A stretch of 64,000 nucleotides of DNA from the NCBI RefSeq assembly GCF_023805295.1, contig NZ_JAMSHT010000001.1:1736001-1800000 (forward strand), given 5' to 3'. The position numbers and the translations under genes are program-made. This DNA is from Sphingomicrobium sediminis. GTDB taxonomy: Bacteria > Pseudomonadota > Alphaproteobacteria > Sphingomonadales > Sphingomonadaceae. Under the pieces are notes generated by a model. The model was not told the DNA's origin. It searched no databases and saw only the letters and a program-made list of their open reading frames with translations. Numbering within the stretch: position 1 is the stretch's first letter; each line of letters opens with the position of its first letter. Below are positions 52,515-61,366 of the stretch, one piece after another.

Positions 52515-53870
52515 ATGATGCACAGCGTGAACCCTGCCACCGGCGAGACCTTCGCCAGCCACGAACCGCTTGACGAGCAGGGCATCGAAAGCGCGCTTGC
52601 GCTGGCCGAGGAACAGGCGACCAAGTGGCGCCTGACCAGCATGGACGAGCGCACCCAATTGCTCAGCGCCATCGCCGATCGCTTCGACGCGCATCGCGAC
52701 GGCCTGGCCGAAATGGCAACCAAAGAGATGGGCAAGCATATTCGCGAGGCCCGCGCCGAGGTCGAGAAATGCGGGACTGCGCTGCGCTATTTCGCCGAGC
52801 ATGGACCGGCCATGCTCGAGCCCGAGAAGATTCCCGGCGGCAAGGGCGAGCTGCGCTGGCTGCCGATCGGGCCGGTGCTCGCGGTGATGCCGTGGAACTT
52901 CCCCTATTGGCAGGTGATCCGCTTCCTCACGCCGACCGTACTGGCGGGCAATGTCGGGCTCCTCAAACATGCCAGCAACGTGCAGGGCGTCGGCAAGCTG
53001 ATTGCCGACATGGTGATCGAAGCGGGCGGGCCGGAGGGCCTGTTCCAGAACCTCGCCATTCCGTCAGGGCCCGTGGCGGGCATCATCAAGGATGATCGCA
53101 TCCGCGCCGCGACGCTCACCGGCAGCGAACCGGCGGGCCGCGCCGTTGCCGAAGTCGCCGGCGGGGCGCTCAAGAAAGTCGTGCTCGAACTGGGCGGGTC
53201 GGACCCGTTCATCGTCATGCCGTCGGCCGACATGGACGATGCGGTCGAGACGGCAGTGAAGGCGCGGCTCCAGAATTCGGGCCAGAGCTGCATCTGCGGC
53301 AAGCGCATGATCGCGCATGCCGACATTTACGACGAGTTTGCCGAGCGCTTCACCGAGGCGCTATGTTCGAAGCGCGCTGGCGATCCGTTCGATGAGGAAA
53401 GCGATATCGGTCCGCTGTCGAGCGAAGAGCAGCGCCAGACCGTCCTCGACCAGCTCGACAAGGCAAAGAAGGCAGGCGGACAGCTGACCGGCGCCGAAAA
53501 ACCCGATGGCGAGGGTGCCTATTTGCATCCCGGCCTGCTCACCGGGCTCGATCCGGCCGGCGAGATGCGCGACGAAGAAGTCTTCGGCCCGGTCGCCATG
53601 CTCTTCGAAGCGAAGGACGTCGACGACGCGATCCGCATCGCCAACATCACGCCTTATGGCCTGGGATCGGCAGTCTTCACCAGTGATGCCGACGAACAGG
53701 AGGCCTTCATCACCGGTCTCGATGCCGGGATGACCGCGATCAACCAGATGACCGCCTCGACCCCCGAGGCCCCGTTTGGCGGCGTCAAGAATTCGGGCCA
53801 TGGCCGCGAACTCGCGCGCTTCGGCCTCCATGAATTCATGAACCTGAAGAGCGTCTTCCGCGCCGATTGA
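52515..53870 (+). CDS. NAD(P)-dependent aldehyde (succinate semialdehyde-type) dehydrogenase
   Basis: A 451-residue protein with AAGGAG upstream of ATG 52515. The catalytic cysteine is Cys259 in NSGQSCICGKRM, and the glutamate is in KKVVLELGGSDPFIV. The cofactor segments PVLAVMPWNFPYWQVIRF and TLTGSEPAGRAVAEVAGG and the C-terminal EAPFGGVKNSGHGRELARFG are intact. The short length and the QxxCxCxKR pattern are typical of the succinate-semialdehyde/Sad subgroup. It ends in a bidirectional terminator. Confidence 0.92.
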   Translation: MMHSVNPATGETFASHEPLDEQGIESALALAEEQATKWRLTSMDERTQLLSAIADRFDAHRDGLAEMATKEMGKHIREARAEVEKCGTALRYFAEHGPAMLEPEKIPGGKGELRWLPIGPVLAVMPWNFPYWQVIRFLTPTVLAGNVGLLKHASNVQGVGKLIADMVIEAGGPEGLFQNLAIPSGPVAGIIKDDRIRAATLTGSEPAGRAVAEVAGGALKKVVLELGGSDPFIVMPSADMDDAVETAVKARLQNSGQSCICGKRMIAHADIYDEFAERFTEALCSKRAGDPFDEESDIGPLSSEEQRQTVLDQLDKAKKAGGQLTGAEKPDGEGAYLHPGLLTGLDPAGEMRDEEVFGPVAMLFEAKDVDDAIRIANITPYGLGSAVFTSDADEQEAFITGLDAGMTAINQMTASTPEAPFGGVKNSGHGRELARFGLHEFMNLKSVFRAD

Positions 53871-53880
53871 TCATAAGAAA

Positions 53881-53915
53881 AGGCCGGCGGCATCGCTGCC
53901 ACCGGCCCTTCTTTT
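53881..53915. terminator. Bidirectional terminator between aldehyde dehydrogenase and S41 protease genes
   Basis: The stem GGCCGG.GGCA with TGCC.CCGGCC has one mismatch and a 4-base loop. It is flanked by AAAA on the left and CTTCTTTT on the right, so it can serve both convergent genes. Confidence 0.85.
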
Positions 53916-53932
53916 CGATCCTTGCGGCCGAT

Positions 53933-55384
53933 CTAGATCTGGCCGAGCGTCACGCGCTGCGCGTAGCTCGGGTTGGTCGGCTCGAGCTTGATTTCCGAAC
54001 GACCCGACAGCGTCTGGCGCGCCTGGCTGATCGGCGTGCAGACGGCAGTGCCGTTGGCGATGAAGTCGAGCGCTTCGGCGGTCGAAGCTTCGGCCGGATC
54101 GCCCATCGTGTTGAAGATGTCGTCGCTGGCGAAACAGGTCGCCGGATAGACCGGAGCCAGGCCATTGAAAAAGTCGGTCACGCCGTCCGCATTTTCATAA
54201 CGGAAAGTTACGAGACGGAAGCGGTCGTCACACTCGGCGCGGTCGATGGCGCTCTGGCCAACCGGCTTGCCCGCCGTGTTACGGCCGACCAACGCGGCGT
54301 CCGTGTTGAAGTAGGCGCCCATCGAATTGGCAACGAGCTCGGAAGCCGAAGCGCTGTTGCCGGTCGTGATGAAGGCAATGCGATCGGGCGAGATCGTGTT
54401 CGTCAGCGTCTGGAAGTTCGACGTGAAATTGCTGGCGCTGTTATTGTCGTTGTAGGTCAGGCGCCACGACACCTGGCCCGACAGGCCACCGCCCAGCAGG
54501 TTGTTGAAGTGGTCCGCGACCGAGAGCAGGCCGCCGCCATTGTAGCGCACGTCGACGATGACGTCGGTCACGCCGGCGGTCACGAAATCGGCGAAGGCAC
54601 CGTCGAGCTGCGCGATGGCGGTCGACGAAGCGAAGCTGCGCAGGTTGACGTAGCCGACATTGCCGATGATCCGCGTGCCGAAATCGGGCGAGACGGCAAG
54701 CTGCTGATATTCGGCAGCGGTTAGCGTCACGGTATAGTTGGCACCGCCATCGACCGGATCGATCTCGAGCGAGACGCTCTCGCCGTCGCTCGACGGGAAG
54801 AGGAGGTCCGAAAGGACACCGATGCCGTCGGTCGTCATGATCTGTGCGGGCGTGCGGCGGGTTCCGGCGGTCGCGCCGATCCCGACAATCTGGTCGCCGC
54901 GCACGATGCCGGCATCATTGGCCGGTGCGTTCTCGTAGGTGTCGCGCAGGTAGAGCGTGTTGTCGCTGTAGAGAACCGGACGCCAGCCATAATCCTCGCT
55001 GGTCGCGTTCTGGATGAACTCATTCTCTTCCTGGATCGAGGTCACGTAGGTGAAGCCCGAATCGAAACCGGCATTGCGCGCCGGCGCGACGACTGCGTCG
55101 ACATAGCTTTGCAGCGTCGTGTGGTCGGCCTTGTTGACCGACGTGTCGATCAGGTCCTGGAACAGGTAGTTGGCCTGGATTTGCGCGAGCGCCCAATCCT
55201 GGCGCGCGTCGAGCGAGCAGCTGCCCGTCGGCGTGGGCGTCGGTGTCGGGGTCGGAGTAGGCGTGGGCGTCGGCGTCGGGGTGCCGCCGCCGAAGTTGCC
55301 GCCGCCGGAGCTGCCGCCCCCGCCGCCACAGGCCGCCAGCATCGCCGACATTGCAATTACGGATACAAACTTACTCGGACGCAT
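53933..55384 (-). CDS. S41 family C-terminal processing peptidase, lipoprotein
   Basis: The start at ATG 55384, after GGGAGGG, gives 483 residues. A lipoprotein signal (AMSAMLAACGGGG) is followed by a Gly-rich and then a Thr-Pro repeat linker. A PDZ-like part (NDAGIVRGDQIVGIG) comes before the tail-specific protease domain. The nucleophile is expected in FITTGNSASASELVANSM, and GRNTAGKPVGQ lies after it. It is probably anchored to the outer membrane or inner leaflet and cleaves proteins in the periplasm. It is convergent with the aldehyde dehydrogenase gene. Confidence 0.88.
   Translation of the reverse strand: MRPSKFVSVIAMSAMLAACGGGGGSSGGGNFGGGTPTPTPTPTPTPTPTPTPTGSCSLDARQDWALAQIQANYLFQDLIDTSVNKADHTTLQSYVDAVVAPARNAGFDSGFTYVTSIQEENEFIQNATSEDYGWRPVLYSDNTLYLRDTYENAPANDAGIVRGDQIVGIGATAGTRRTPAQIMTTDGIGVLSDLLFPSSDGESVSLEIDPVDGGANYTVTLTAAEYQQLAVSPDFGTRIIGNVGYVNLRSFASSTAIAQLDGAFADFVTAGVTDVIVDVRYNGGGLLSVADHFNNLLGGGLSGQVSWRLTYNDNNSASNFTSNFQTLTNTISPDRIAFITTGNSASASELVANSMGAYFNTDAALVGRNTAGKPVGQSAIDRAECDDRFRLVTFRYENADGVTDFFNGLAPVYPATCFASDDIFNTMGDPAEASTAEALDFIANGTAVCTPISQARQTLSGRSEIKLEPTNPSYAQRVTLGQI
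55226..55282. repeat. Hexanucleotide array encoding a Thr-Pro linker
   Basis: Nine consecutive Thr-Pro codon pairs form the linker of the S41 lipoprotein. The third codon positions vary (ACC, ACG, ACT, ACA with CCG, CCC, CCT), so the DNA is not a perfect repeat. Unequal crossing-over could still change the length. Confidence 0.8.
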
Positions 55385-55528
55385 GAGCGGCCCTCCCCAC
55401 GGATAATCGTTATGAACTGGTCGCCTCAAAGAGCCGAAAAGGCCAAGCGGCTCAACCATTTGGCGCAATAAAGATGAACAAAGATGGAATCCTGTGGCGC
55501 GCCCGCCACATTGTGAGCGCTCCCCGGC

Positions 55529-56074
55529 CTAACGGGCGAGGCGCTGCACCGCTTCCAGCGTCTTCGCGACATGGTCCTTATAGTCCATGTCGGCATGCAC
55601 CATGACGATGTCGCCATTGGTGTCGATGACATAGCTGACGCGATCGGCGGTCGGCATGACGGCACCCGTCATCGGGAGCGTCACGTCATAGGCCTTGAGG
55701 AGGTCGCCGCTCGCATGCGCCATCGGGACCTTGCTGGCGCAGACCTCGGTGGAGAAGCGGGCGAGTGTCTCCAGATCGTCGGTCGACATGCCGACGACGC
55801 GTGCACCGGCGGCGCGGAATTCGGGCATCGCGTCGGCAAACGCCTTGCTCTCCAACGTGCATCCCGAGGTAAAGGCACGCGGGAAGAAATAAAGGACAAC
55901 CGGGCCCTCTTCGAGTTGCTCCGAAAGATGCAGGCGGAAACTCTTGTCGCCGAGCATGCCCATCGTCTTGAAGTCGGGCGCCTTGGCGCCCGTCGCAAGC
56001 TGCGAATAAGCCGGCAGGGCAAGGCCCATCGCCACCAGGGCGGCAAGCACCCATTTCCACGTTCGAGCGATCAT
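55529..56074 (-). CDS. Exported BCP/PrxQ-like peroxiredoxin
   Basis: The ATG at 56074 follows AAGGGAAA and gives 181 residues. A signal peptide (WVLAALVAMGLALPAYS) sends it to the periplasm. The thioredoxin fold has VVLYFFPRAFTSGCTLESKAF, with the peroxidatic cysteine in TSGCT. A second cysteine is in STEVCASK and may resolve the disulfide. Periplasmic forms of this family are less common than cytoplasmic ones. It would reduce peroxides in the periplasm. It is divergent from the lipoprotein gene at 56163. Confidence 0.88.
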   Translation of the reverse strand: MIARTWKWVLAALVAMGLALPAYSQLATGAKAPDFKTMGMLGDKSFRLHLSEQLEEGPVVLYFFPRAFTSGCTLESKAFADAMPEFRAAGARVVGMSTDDLETLARFSTEVCASKVPMAHASGDLLKAYDVTLPMTGAVMPTADRVSYVIDTNGDIVMVHADMDYKDHVAKTLEAVQRLAR

Positions 56075-56162
56075 CGGCTTTCCCTTCCTAACCTGCCCAT
56101 GCACTATGGGCACTCTTCCGGCAGCGCCGGTCGAATCAATTGCTGTCGAAGCGGAGTGTGAC

Positions 56163-56651
56163 ATGGTCCCCCAAAAGGTCAAAGCCAGCATTTTGGCGGC
56201 ATTGTTGACAGTCGGGGCATGCGGCGAAGGGGGAGCGCCCGAGGAGGCGCTAGAAGAGCCCGCCATGGCAGCACTGCCCGATGCAGGGTGGCGTTTCCAG
56301 GAATCGGCCAATGGCGCGCGGCTCTTCTATGTCAGCGAGACGAACCCTGCCTCGCAGGTCATGATCCTGACCTGTCCGATTGGTGTAGATCGCCTCATCG
56401 TGCGGCTCCCCGAAGTCGTCCCTGTTGGCAGCGAGGAACGACTGACAATCGGGCATGGCAATGACCTTGCCGTACTGATGGTCGACCCGATGCGCGACAA
56501 TGGCAGCGTGGCCGGCCGCGGCCCCATTCCGGACAATCTGGACACCATGCTCAAGCAAGGCATCGCTGCCGCCTATGGCAGCTACAGCCTTGGGGACTTG
56601 CCCGCAGTGCCCGGCGAAACCAGCGCACGGTTCATTTCCGCCTGCAGCTGA
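56163..56651 (+). CDS. Lipoprotein of unknown function
   Basis: The ATG at 56163, with GGAG seven to nine bases upstream, gives 162 residues. An N-terminal signal with lipobox (ILAALLTVGAC) is followed by an acidic spacer. The C-terminal domain (AGWRFQESANGARLFYVSETNPASQVMILTCPIGVDRLIVRLP) has two cysteines near each end. I do not recognise the family. Its last 70 bases overlap the end of the acyltransferase gene on the other strand. Confidence 0.65.
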   Translation: MVPQKVKASILAALLTVGACGEGGAPEEALEEPAMAALPDAGWRFQESANGARLFYVSETNPASQVMILTCPIGVDRLIVRLPEVVPVGSEERLTIGHGNDLAVLMVDPMRDNGSVAGRGPIPDNLDTMLKQGIAAAYGSYSLGDLPAVPGETSARFISACS

Positions 56652-57268
56652 GGATCGAGCCCGCTGCCATCGGGGAAGACGGCTTTCTTGGGATGGCGCG
56701 GGTGAAGGCCTTTGAAGAAGCGATAGGCCGGCTCCATGTCCGCCTCGAAATCGCCGGTCGGATGGATGATCGGCCCGATAATGCCCAGCTTGTGAATATA
56801 GTCCGGACCGGCACAGACGATCGGGATGCCCGCTTCCATGGCGATCCGGTAGAACCCAGATTTCCACTCGGTCGTCGGTGACCGCGTCCCCTCGATGGCG
56901 ATGACCAGGGCGAATTCGTCGGCGGCGCGAATCTTCTCGGCCACCTGCCCGACCATCCCCACGCGCTTGGTGCGGTCGACCGGCACCCCGCCCATCGCTT
57001 TCATGAAGCCGCCAAGCGGGCCTTTGAACAAGGTATGCTTGCCGATGTAGCGCGGCTTGAGGCCCATCGTCTCGACCACACCCAGGAAAACGAGAAAGTC
57101 CCAATTGGACGTGTGCGGCGCGCCCGCAATGATGAACTTTCGGCTTTCGGGCAAGGTGCCGACCGCCTTCCAGCCCCCGAGACGCCACCAGCGCATGACT
57201 GCCCATTTAAGGAAGCGTGCCAGCCAGGGAACCGGCGCACCGTCATTGGTCGAACTCGTCTCACCCAT
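56582..57268 (-). CDS. 1-acylglycerol-3-phosphate acyltransferase family protein (PlsC-like)
   Basis: The ATG at 57268 follows AGGAAGGG and gives 228 residues. The catalytic H-x4-D motif is PHTSNWDFLVF. The glycerol-phosphate binding block is GVPVDRTKR, and IAIEGTRSPTTEWKSGFYRIA is the third motif. The N-terminal hydrophobic stretch anchors it at the membrane. The family transfers acyl groups to lysophosphatidate or related lipids. The short HTSNWD form is of the type often seen next to lipid-modifying genes in alphaproteobacteria. Confidence 0.9.
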   Translation of the reverse strand: MGETSSTNDGAPVPWLARFLKWAVMRWWRLGGWKAVGTLPESRKFIIAGAPHTSNWDFLVFLGVVETMGLKPRYIGKHTLFKGPLGGFMKAMGGVPVDRTKRVGMVGQVAEKIRAADEFALVIAIEGTRSPTTEWKSGFYRIAMEAGIPIVCAGPDYIHKLGIIGPIIHPTGDFEADMEPAYRFFKGLHPRHPKKAVFPDGSGLDPQLQAEMNRALVSPGTAGKSPRL

Positions 57269-57354
57269 GGCCGCACCCTTCCTGTTTGTTGGCCCCATGG
57301 CAAGCGGAACCGTCGGGCTGCCAAGCGGGTTGGCGATTCAAAGGGAGACTGAAT

Positions 57355-57588
57355 ATGCGACTGATACTTCTTGCCGCACCCATGCTGGCGCTCGCCGCCT
57401 GCGCCGATGTCGAAACCGACGGCGACACTGCCATCGACACCATTCCCGACAGCGAGGAAGTGGCCGACCTGCCCGAGGATTACGAGCCTGCGACGCGCGA
57501 CGGTGACACCGCAATGCCGACCGAACTCGACGAGCCTGTCGATGCCAGCGGCGGCGAAACGCCGGGCGATGTGGAGCGCCCCGAATAG
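57355..57588 (+). CDS. Small acidic lipoprotein
   Basis: The ATG at 57355 follows AAGGGAG. The product has 77 residues with a lipoprotein signal (LAAPMLALAAC) and a strongly acidic mature part rich in Asp, Glu, Pro and Thr, such as IDTIPDSEEVADLPEDYEP. It is likely to be disordered and exposed in the periplasm or on the surface. I do not recognise it. It precedes the fasciclin gene by 126 bases and may be part of the same envelope stress group. Confidence 0.65.
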   Translation: MRLILLAAPMLALAACADVETDGDTAIDTIPDSEEVADLPEDYEPATRDGDTAMPTELDEPVDASGGETPGDVERPE

Positions 57589-57643
57589 GCCGGGCAATCC
57601 GCCGCGGGGGGTGCCCCGTATTTATGACTACGGACGATGGTCG

Positions 57644-57667
57644 GGGGGTCGGAACTTGGCCCGACCC
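57644..57667 (+). terminator. Hairpin in the spacer between two lipoprotein genes
   Basis: GGGGTCGG (57644-57651) and CCGACCCC (57660-57667) form a perfect 8-bp stem with an 8-base loop. No T tract follows. It may be a weak terminator for the small lipoprotein or a leader structure of the fasciclin gene. Confidence 0.45.
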
Positions 57668-57714
57668 CGAGCCATTGGTCGTGTGAACATCAATTCTAAA
57701 AGGGAGACCCCCAA

Positions 57715-58287
57715 ATGAAGAAGTTTTCGCTAGCTCTCGTATCGAGCGCCGCTCTTGCCCTCGCCGCCTGCGGTGGGGCTGAAGAAGAAACGGTCGAACC
57801 GGGTGAAGACACGGCCATGACGGCTGAAGCACCGGCTGCGACGGGCACGATCGTCGATGTTGCCGGTGGCAACCCCGATTTCTCGACCCTCGTCAGCGCC
57901 GTGACGGCGGCCGAACTTGGCGACACGCTTGCCGGTGAAGGTCCGTATACGGTCTTTGCACCGACCAATGATGCGTTCGGCAAGATTGACGAAGCCACGC
58001 TCAACAACCTCCTCATGCCGGAACAGCAGGAAGCGCTGCAGGGCATTCTCACCTACCATGTCGTGTCGGGTGAATATGCGGCTGCTGACGTCATCTCGCT
58101 GATCGAAGACAATGGCGGCACCGCCACGGTCGAAACGGTCGGTGGTGGCACGCTGACGGCCTCGGTAGTCGATGGAAATGTCGTGCTGACCGATGCGACG
58201 GGCGGGACCTCGACGGTGACCGCGACCGATGTCGATGCCTCGAATGGCGTCATCCATGTCATCGATACGGTCCTGATGCCGCAATAA
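57715..58287 (+). CDS. Fasciclin (FAS1) domain lipoprotein
   Basis: A 190-residue protein with a lipoprotein signal (LVSSAALALAACGG), an acidic linker and one FAS1 domain. The two conserved regions are GDTLAGEGPYTVFAPTNDAFGKI (H1) and ASNGVIHVIDTVLMPQ (H2), with ILTYHVVSGEYAAADV between. FAS1 proteins take part in surface adhesion. A AAAGGGAGA ribosome site precedes the ATG. A GC-rich terminator follows. Confidence 0.93.
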   Translation: MKKFSLALVSSAALALAACGGAEEETVEPGEDTAMTAEAPAATGTIVDVAGGNPDFSTLVSAVTAAELGDTLAGEGPYTVFAPTNDAFGKIDEATLNNLLMPEQQEALQGILTYHVVSGEYAAADVISLIEDNGGTATVETVGGGTLTASVVDGNVVLTDATGGTSTVTATDVDASNGVIHVIDTVLMPQ

Positions 58288-58348
58288 TGGCATAACGGTT
58301 AGGCGCGGCGACCCGCTCACCGTTTCGTCGCGCCACCCCAAAGAGAAG

Positions 58349-58380
58349 CGCCGCCCGGCCCCTCGGCCCGGCGGCGTTTT
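58349..58380 (+). terminator. Terminator of the fasciclin gene
   Basis: CGCCGCCCGGCC (58349-58360) and GGCCCGGCGGCG (58365-58376) form a 12-bp stem with one mismatch and a CCTC loop, followed by TTTT. Confidence 0.87.
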
Positions 58381-58393
58381 CTATGTGGCATCT

Positions 58394-59053
58394 TCAAACG
58401 CGCTGAAGCAGCTGCACCATCTTGTCGACCTGGCTTGCGGCCATGCGCGCCGCATTGAGCAACTGCGTCTTGAACTCGTTAGCACCGTCCTCGTTGGCAC
58501 CGTCGCTTACTGCCCGTACGCCGGCCCAGCCGATATTGTGCATGGCCGCGACCTGCGCGACCGCGCCGGTTTCCATGTCGACCAGCTCGGCATCGAAATC
58601 GAGGCTCATCGCACCGGCGCGGCCTTCGTCCTCGATAAAGCAATCGCCGGTGATGATGGTCGCCGTTGGCAGGTCGAGGCCGGGATTATCGATCGGCAGG
58701 AAAGGCTGCCGGTCGGGTTCGCCGAACGGCAACGATCCAGCCCTGAAGGCCACGAATTCCTCGCGGCGGCACGCGCCATAATCATGCTGGTAGGCACCGC
58801 CCAGCCAATAGGCCTGGTCCTCGCCTTTGCCGATCCGGCCCGCCGAGCCCATGCTGACCAGCAAGTCGCAGCCTCGCGAGACGAGTGTGGAGGCGGCCAT
58901 CGATCCGTTGACCTTGCCAATCCCGGCACAAGCCAACATGAAATCCTCATCCTCGCGAAAATAGAAGGGCATCTCGCGTCGGATGCGACCGACCCCGGGG
59001 CGGAAAGCATCCGCCTCCTCGAGTAATCCGGTGACTATCCCGATCTTGGGCAT
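58394..59053 (-). CDS. mtnN: 5'-methylthioadenosine/S-adenosylhomocysteine nucleosidase
   Basis: The ATG at 59053 follows GGGAG and gives 219 residues. The phosphorylase-like fold has GIVTGLLEEADAF at the start, ACAGIGKVNGSMAASTLVSRG, and the ligand motif VDMETGAVAQVA, in which the METG glutamate binds ribose. The catalytic aspartate is in RAVSDGANEDG. The enzyme cleaves MTA and SAH to free the base and is needed for methionine salvage and the activated methyl cycle. It is convergent with the fasciclin gene. Confidence 0.9.
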   Translation of the reverse strand: MPKIGIVTGLLEEADAFRPGVGRIRREMPFYFREDEDFMLACAGIGKVNGSMAASTLVSRGCDLLVSMGSAGRIGKGEDQAYWLGGAYQHDYGACRREEFVAFRAGSLPFGEPDRQPFLPIDNPGLDLPTATIITGDCFIEDEGRAGAMSLDFDAELVDMETGAVAQVAAMHNIGWAGVRAVSDGANEDGANEFKTQLLNAARMAASQVDKMVQLLQRV

Positions 59054-59164
59054 CTTCGGCTCCCGTCCGCCCGAGCAATCCAAGCAGCATTGCGTTCAGC
59101 CCCTCATACGGCAATTCGGGGCTTTACGCTACGGAATGTTATAAATTTACTCTGCTATCGTCGA

Positions 59165-59314
59165 TCAAGCGAGGGCGGGAATGATCCAGACCAGCGACAT
59201 GGCGATCACCGCCAGCAGCACCGAAATCCCCAGTACCCACCGTCCGACGTGCGGCTTTACCGCCCCGGTCGCTTCTTCCTCGGTGACATGCACTTCGTCG
59301 CCTTGTCGTTCCAT
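59165..59314 (-). CDS. Small single-pass membrane protein (49 residues)
   Basis: The ATG at 59314 follows AAGGGA. The product starts with an acidic cytoplasmic part (MERQGDEVHVTEEEATG) and ends with one hydrophobic helix (WVLGISVLLAVIAMSLVWIIPALA). I do not recognise it by name. Proteins of this look are frequent in sphingomonads. It is 111 bases from the nucleosidase gene and divergent from the SLC13 gene. Confidence 0.65.
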   Translation of the reverse strand: MERQGDEVHVTEEEATGAVKPHVGRWVLGISVLLAVIAMSLVWIIPALA

Positions 59315-59492
59315 GAAATCCCTTTCTGTCTTGCCGACACCAACGGGTCGCAGCGCAGGAGGTTTCCCCGCAAATGTCGGCCTGGCGACAGAGTAGCGGC
59401 GAAGGCAGCCTGTCAAAAGACTGTATTTCACACATCTTTGTGCCTAGGCTTCATCGCTTCTGGTTGAAGAGAGACGCGGTACCCGACCCTTC

Positions 59493-61277
59493 ATGCTGAC
59501 CATTCCTTCGCTTCACGCCGCGCTTGCGATGGCCGTTGCGGTGGCCATGTTCACCGCCTTTGCCAGCAATCGTTTCCGGGTCGAGATCATCAGCCTGATG
59601 ACGATCGGCGCCATCGCGCTACTCCTTTATCTCTTCCCGCTGCCGGGGACCAATCCCAAGGACGGGCTGGCGCTTGCCTTCGGGGGCTTCGGACATACCG
59701 CGCTGATCACCATCTGCGCGCTGATGGTCATGGGGCGCGGCCTCGTCGTGACCGGCGCGCTCGAACCTGCGGCGCGCGCCCTGGGGAGCATCTGGCGGAT
59801 CAACAACAGCCTCGGGCTGCTGGTCACATTGCTACTCGCCATGTTCGCCTCGATGGTCGTCAACGATACGCCGGTGCTGGTGCTGCTCATCCCGATCATG
59901 GTGAGCCTTGCCCATGGCGGCGCGATGCCTGCCTCGAAGACCCTGATCCCCTTGAATGCCGCCATCCTCATCGGCGGCATGGCCACCACCATCGGCACCT
60001 CGACCAACCTGCTGGTCGTATCGATCGCGGCCGATCTCGGCATGGCCGAGCTGCCCATCTTCCACTTCACCCCGATCGTCCTCATGGCGGCAGTGATCTG
60101 CCTGCCATACATCTGGCTGGTGATGCCGCGGCTGCTGCCCGACAACAGTCCCGAGGCCGGCCACGAACCGCGCAAGTTCATCGCGACCATGCGCGTCGGC
60201 ACCGAAAGCAGCTGGCTTGAACAGCGGATTGACGAGTTCCGCGAGAAATTGCCGGAGGGCTTCTCCTTCCTTCGCGAGCCGCAGACGCTGCAGCCGGGGC
60301 AGCGCCTCGCTGCCTTCGCGACGGCCGACGACCTGCGCGAAGCCGGCCGCAAGCTCGGCGCCGTCACCGCACCGCGCTGGCTGATCAAGCGGCTCAGCCA
60401 GGACAGCGCCAAGGCCGGCGAGGATCTGGTCGAGGCGGAAATGGCGATCAGCGCCGACAGCCGCCTCGTCGGTCGCACGCTCCAGACCGCCGGCATCGAA
60501 GGCGTTGCAGTCCTGGGCGTCGCGCAGGCCCCGTCGCGCGGGTTTGCTGCGCCGCGCGAGATGAGCGCGGAGGCGCGGCTCGCCGAGGGCGACATCCTCC
60601 TCACCATGGGGCGCGAAAGCTCGCTGCAGGAATTCGCACAGGACCAGGCCCTGCTCATGCTCGACGGTGCCCGGCCGCTGCCACGCCGGCGCAAGGCGCT
60701 CATCGCGGTGGCGATCATGGGGGCGGCGGTGCTGCTGGCCTCGCTGGGCATCATGCCCATTGCGATCACATCCCTTGCGGGCGCGGTCGCGATGTTCGTC
60801 ACCGGCTGCGTGCATTTCGACAAGGTCGGGCGCGCCTTGTCGGCCAAGGTCATCGTCCTGGTCGCCGCCTCGATCGCTATCGGGCGATTGATCGGCGACA
60901 GCGGGGCGGCAACCTGGATGGGCGCGAGCCTTGCGCTTGGAATGCAATATCTGATCCCCCCTGTCGTGCTAGCGCTGATCATGCTGTTCGTGACCCTGCT
61001 CACCAACTTCGCGTCCAATGCGACGGCCGCTGCGGTCGGCACGCCCATCGCCTTTGCGCTGGCCGAACAATTGGGGCTGCAGGTGGAGCCCCTGGTGCTG
61101 GCGGTGCTGTTCGGCTGCAACCTCTGCTACGCCACGCCCATCGCCTATCAGACCAACATGCTGATCATGGCCGAGGGCGACTACAAGTTTAACGATTACA
61201 TGAAGACCGGCATCCCGCTCGTCGTCCTGATGATCGTCAGCCTGTCGGTCATACTGTCGATCACCTACGGATTGTAG
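59493..61277 (+). CDS. SLC13-family permease with central RCK/TrkA-C domains
   Basis: A 594-residue polytopic protein. The first half has four to six membrane segments with MVVNDTPVLVLLIPIMVSLA and GGMATTIGTSTNLLVVS, the SLC13/DASS signature. Residues 220-395 are soluble and contain two TrkA-C-like folds (LQPGQRLAAFATADDL and ISADSRLVGRTLQTAGIEGVAVLGV). The second half has the other membrane segments and NFASNATAAAVGTPIAFAL. Such proteins transport anions such as sulfate or dicarboxylates, with the soluble part as a regulator. It stands alone. Confidence 0.9.
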   Translation: MLTIPSLHAALAMAVAVAMFTAFASNRFRVEIISLMTIGAIALLLYLFPLPGTNPKDGLALAFGGFGHTALITICALMVMGRGLVVTGALEPAARALGSIWRINNSLGLLVTLLLAMFASMVVNDTPVLVLLIPIMVSLAHGGAMPASKTLIPLNAAILIGGMATTIGTSTNLLVVSIAADLGMAELPIFHFTPIVLMAAVICLPYIWLVMPRLLPDNSPEAGHEPRKFIATMRVGTESSWLEQRIDEFREKLPEGFSFLREPQTLQPGQRLAAFATADDLREAGRKLGAVTAPRWLIKRLSQDSAKAGEDLVEAEMAISADSRLVGRTLQTAGIEGVAVLGVAQAPSRGFAAPREMSAEARLAEGDILLTMGRESSLQEFAQDQALLMLDGARPLPRRRKALIAVAIMGAAVLLASLGIMPIAITSLAGAVAMFVTGCVHFDKVGRALSAKVIVLVAASIAIGRLIGDSGAATWMGASLALGMQYLIPPVVLALIMLFVTLLTNFASNATAAAVGTPIAFALAEQLGLQVEPLVLAVLFGCNLCYATPIAYQTNMLIMAEGDYKFNDYMKTGIPLVVLMIVSLSVILSITYGL

Positions 61278-61280
61278 GCG

Positions 61281-61312
61281 ACAAAAAGCCCGCCGGGTTC
61301 AAGCCGGCGGGC
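61281..61312 (-). terminator. Terminator of the pspC operon
   Basis: GCCCGCCGG (61288-61296) and CCGGCGGGC (61304-61312) form a perfect 9-bp stem. On the minus strand it is followed by TTTTT, so it serves the operon that ends at 61367. It may also act weakly for the SLC13 gene. A second IR, CCCGACCG/CGGTCGGG, lies at 61323-61344. Confidence 0.8.
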
Positions 61313-61366
61313 CTCGTCGCATCCCGACCGATCATCCGGTCGGGGCGTCTTGTGTGATCCAGTCGC

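Noticed and set aside
55226..55282. Thr-Pro hexamer array as a phase-variation switch
   Set aside because: The unit is six bases, so length changes keep the frame, and the codons vary, which lowers slippage.
57296..57320. GGAAC...GTT before the small acidic lipoprotein gene as an EcfG promoter
   Set aside because: The spacer is 18 bases and the flanks fit poorly. Matches of this quality are expected by chance.
59627..61120. A 497-codon minus-strand open frame opposite the SLC13 permease gene
   Set aside because: It is rich in Ser, Arg and Ala with no motif, while the plus strand encodes a clear transporter. It is a shadow frame caused by high GC.
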